Assembly (NCBI GenBank): GCA_944386395.1
Contig: CALXAZ010000084.1
Location: 1-6,914 of the forward strand
Direction of reading: 5' to 3'
From: an uncultured Clostridia bacterium
Lineage (GTDB): Bacteria; Bacillota; Clostridia; Oscillospirales; JAAYOS01
DNA: 6,914 nt
Position numbers and translations under genes: made by a program. The notes beneath the pieces are model-generated. The model did no database searches. It was not told where the DNA came from and worked only from the letters and a program-made list of their open reading frames with translations. Shown in pieces: positions 5,097 through 6,914 of this stretch (position 1 is the stretch's first letter; each line of letters opens with the position of its first letter).

Positions 5097-6914
5097 TTAG
5101 ACGCCAAAAAGAAGCTCTCCATATGTAGGATACGGCCAGTATTTTTCGCCCACATGCGTCTCTATCTCATCTGCCACCGCTCTCAGCTCCTGCATTGCCG
5201 GGAACACAGAGTTTCTATAGTATTTGGCATTCTCCTCAGCCGCAGGATAATTTTTGCACTCGATAAGCGTTGCGTCAAGAGCCTCCAGACGCTCGAGCAG
5301 GCAACCGCACAGCGCGCTGAGCGTTGTTATTATCTTCTCCTCAACATGGCAATCGATATCTGGCGAAACAGATTTCTTCATTGCCGCAGTTTCAGACACA
5401 TCCTTTACATATGTAAGCACTGCGGGAAGAATGTCTTTTCTCACCATCTCTATCATGGTAAGAGCCTCTATATTCAGCACCTTACTATAATTTTCAAGCA
5501 GCAGCTCGCAGCGCGAACGTATTTCTGCTTCGCTGAAAATATTATATTTTGTAAATAGCTCTATATTCTTGCTGTCCGTAAAGTGTGGGAGAGCATCAGC
5601 TGTAGATTTCAGATTGAGAAGCCCACGCTTTTCTGCCTCCTCGACCCACTGATCGGTATAGTTGTTTCCGTTGAATATTATCCTACCATGCTTATCCATG
5701 ATATCCTTTATGATTGTTCGGCACTCGCTCTCCTTGTCCTCCACCTTTTCAAGCCTTGCCGCAATGCAGTCAAGCGCTTCAGCAACGATAGTGTTGAGGA
5801 CAATATTCGGTCCAGAGATTGAAATGGTCGATCCCAGCATACGGAACTCAAACTTATTTCCAGTAAATGCAAATGGAGAGGTGCGGTTGCGGTCGGTGGT
5901 ATCCTTTGTGAAGTTTGGCAGAGCCTCAACGCTTGTATCCATCTCCCTTTTTTCAAGAGGTCTATACTCTGTACCGTTTTTAATTGCTTCAAGTATACCC
6001 GTCAGTTCTTCCCCAAGAAACATTGAAACGATTGCTGGAGGAGCTTCATTGGCACCCAGTCGATGGTCGTTACCCGCTCCTGATATGGATATCCGCAGCA
6101 GATCCTGATGCTTATCTACTGCGCTGATAACTGCTGCAAGGAAAATCAGAAAGCGCGTATTCTTATAAGGCTCCTTGCCGGGATCGAGGAGATTTTCTCC
6201 ACTGTCTGTCGATATCGACCAGTTATTATGCTTCCCGCTGCCGTTGACCCCGGCAAACGGTTTTTCATGTAAAAGGCATACTAGACCATGGCGCACCGCA
6301 ATCTTTTTCATCAATTCCATTGTCAGCTGATTGTGGTCTGTGGCGGTATTCGTGTTTGTGTAGATCGGGGCAAGCTCATGCTGGGCAGGAGCGACCTCAT
6401 TGTGCTCTGTCTTTGCAAGAATTCCAAGCTTCCACAGTTCTTCATCCAGATCCTTCATATATGCAAGAACGCGAGGCTTTATTGTTCCAAAGTAGTGATC
6501 CTCAAGCTCTTGCCCCTTTGGTGGCTTTGCTCCAAAAAGCGTTCGTCCGGTATATACCAGATCCTTGCGCTTGTCATGCATCTTTTTGTCAATAAGGAAA
6601 TATTCCTGCTCAGGTCCAACAGTTGTTACTACTCTTTTTACGACATTATCGCCAAACAGCCTGAGGATGCGCACAGCCTGCTTGTTCAGCGCTTCCATCG
6701 AACGCAGCAGGGGGGTCTTTTTGTCGAGCGCCTCTCCCCCATAGGAATAAAACGCCGTTGGGATACAAAGGGTATTTTCCTTGATAAAGGCATATGATGT
6801 CGGGTCCCACGCCGTATAGCCGCGGGCTTCAAAGGTGGCTCTCAGACCGCCCGATGGGAAGGAAGAGGCATCTGGCTCTCCTTTTATCAGCTCTTTACCG
6901 GAAAACTCCATTAT
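5097..6914 (-). CDS. glnN: Type III glutamine synthetase, 5' partial
   Basis: ATP-dependent amidation of glutamate with ammonia to form glutamine, by the large GSIII form found in Bacteroidota, Clostridia and cyanobacteria. The frame is open to the right edge. The ATG at 6911 is internal: it falls in the GSIII run MEFSGKELIKGEPDASSFP, and the codon before it (Ile) continues the match. 605 residues are visible, so about 90-100 N-terminal residues of the usual 700 or so are missing. Landmarks, numbered from that internal Met: FPSGGLRATFEARGYTAWDP (18-37), metal-binding VGPEQEYFLID (98-108), KTEHNEVAPAQHELAPIY (167-184), NGSGKHNNWS (223-232), NEAPPAIVSMFLGEE (288-302), DRNRTSPFAFTGNKFEFR (340-357), and the C-terminal YWPYPTYGELLFGV. 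The GSIII-specific C-terminal helical region is complete. It lies upstream of purF on the same strand, whose enzyme consumes glutamine. Its promoter would lie outside the window. Confidence 0.96.
   Translation of the reverse strand: MMEFSGKELIKGEPDASSFPSGGLRATFEARGYTAWDPTSYAFIKENTLCIPTAFYSYGGEALDKKTPLLRSMEALNKQAVRILRLFGDNVVKRVVTTVGPEQEYFLIDKKMHDKRKDLVYTGRTLFGAKPPKGQELEDHYFGTIKPRVLAYMKDLDEELWKLGILAKTEHNEVAPAQHELAPIYTNTNTATDHNQLTMELMKKIAVRHGLVCLLHEKPFAGVNGSGKHNNWSISTDSGENLLDPGKEPYKNTRFLIFLAAVISAVDKHQDLLRISISGAGNDHRLGANEAPPAIVSMFLGEELTGILEAIKNGTEYRPLEKREMDTSVEALPNFTKDTTDRNRTSPFAFTGNKFEFRMLGSTISISGPNIVLNTIVAEALDCIAARLEKVEDKESECRTIIKDIMDKHGRIIFNGNNYTDQWVEEAEKRGLLNLKSTADALPHFTDSKNIELFTKYNIFSEAEIRSRCELLLENYSKVLNIEALTMIEMVRKDILPAVLTYVKDVSETAAMKKSVSPDIDCHVEEKIITTLSALCGCLLERLEALDATLIECKNYPAAEENAKYYRNSVFPAMQELRAVADEIETHVGEKYWPYPTYGELLFGV

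Noticed and set aside
4511..5128. 205-residue plus-strand frame opposite purF
   Set aside because: It lies antisense to conserved purF coding sequence, has arbitrary composition and no family resemblance; it is a shadow frame.
5097..6911. glnN taken as complete, starting at the ATG at 6911
   Set aside because: That Met is inside a conserved GSIII motif and the protein would lack the usual N-terminal region of about 90-100 residues; the gene runs off the window.

Overview
The window carries four protein genes of glutamine and amide-nitrogen metabolism, arranged as two convergent groups. On the plus strand, from the left edge to 1685, is the 3' part of glutamine-dependent NAD+ synthetase (nadE), closed by a strong intrinsic terminator. 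On the minus strand, read from right to left, are a type III glutamine synthetase (glnN, 5' end beyond the right edge), a canonical amidophosphoribosyltransferase (purF), and then a second PurF-family protein. The gene content suggests an anaerobic, probably gut-associated Bacillota of the class Clostridia. The evidence is a GSIII rather than a GSI enzyme next to purF, a B. subtilis-type PurF with Fe-S cysteines, strong GGAGG-type ribosome binding sites, and sigma-A-like AT-rich promoter sequence. The assignment is by gene style only; Bacteroidota also carry GSIII.

Layout: 1-1685 nadE (+, 5' partial); 1689-1715 terminator hairpin; 1686-1968 spacer between convergent genes, with no convincing gene but an inverted repeat and a possible micro-ORF or gene relic; 1969-3375 divergent PurF paralogue (-); 3376-3637 spacer holding, in minus-strand order, a terminator-like hairpin for purF, an AT-rich tract, a TATAAT promoter and a strong ribosome binding site; 3638-about 5035 purF (-); 5097-6914 glnN (-, 5' partial).

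GlnN makes glutamine from glutamate, ammonia and ATP. PurF uses glutamine and PRPP to make phosphoribosylamine, the first committed purine intermediate. NadE uses glutamine to amidate nicotinate adenine dinucleotide.

The most notable item is the protein at 1969-3375. Its phosphoribosyltransferase half keeps the PRPP loop, the flexible loop and four cysteines matching the Fe-S ligands of B. subtilis-type PurF. In its N-terminal Ntn-hydrolase half every recognisable glutaminase residue is replaced: the nucleophilic Cys1 is Gly, and the Arg, Asn and Asp that bind glutamine are also changed. It sits directly downstream of an intact purF but appears to have its own promoter. A PRPP-dependent enzyme using free ammonia or another amine, or a regulatory partner of PurF, are both possible; the sequence alone does not decide.
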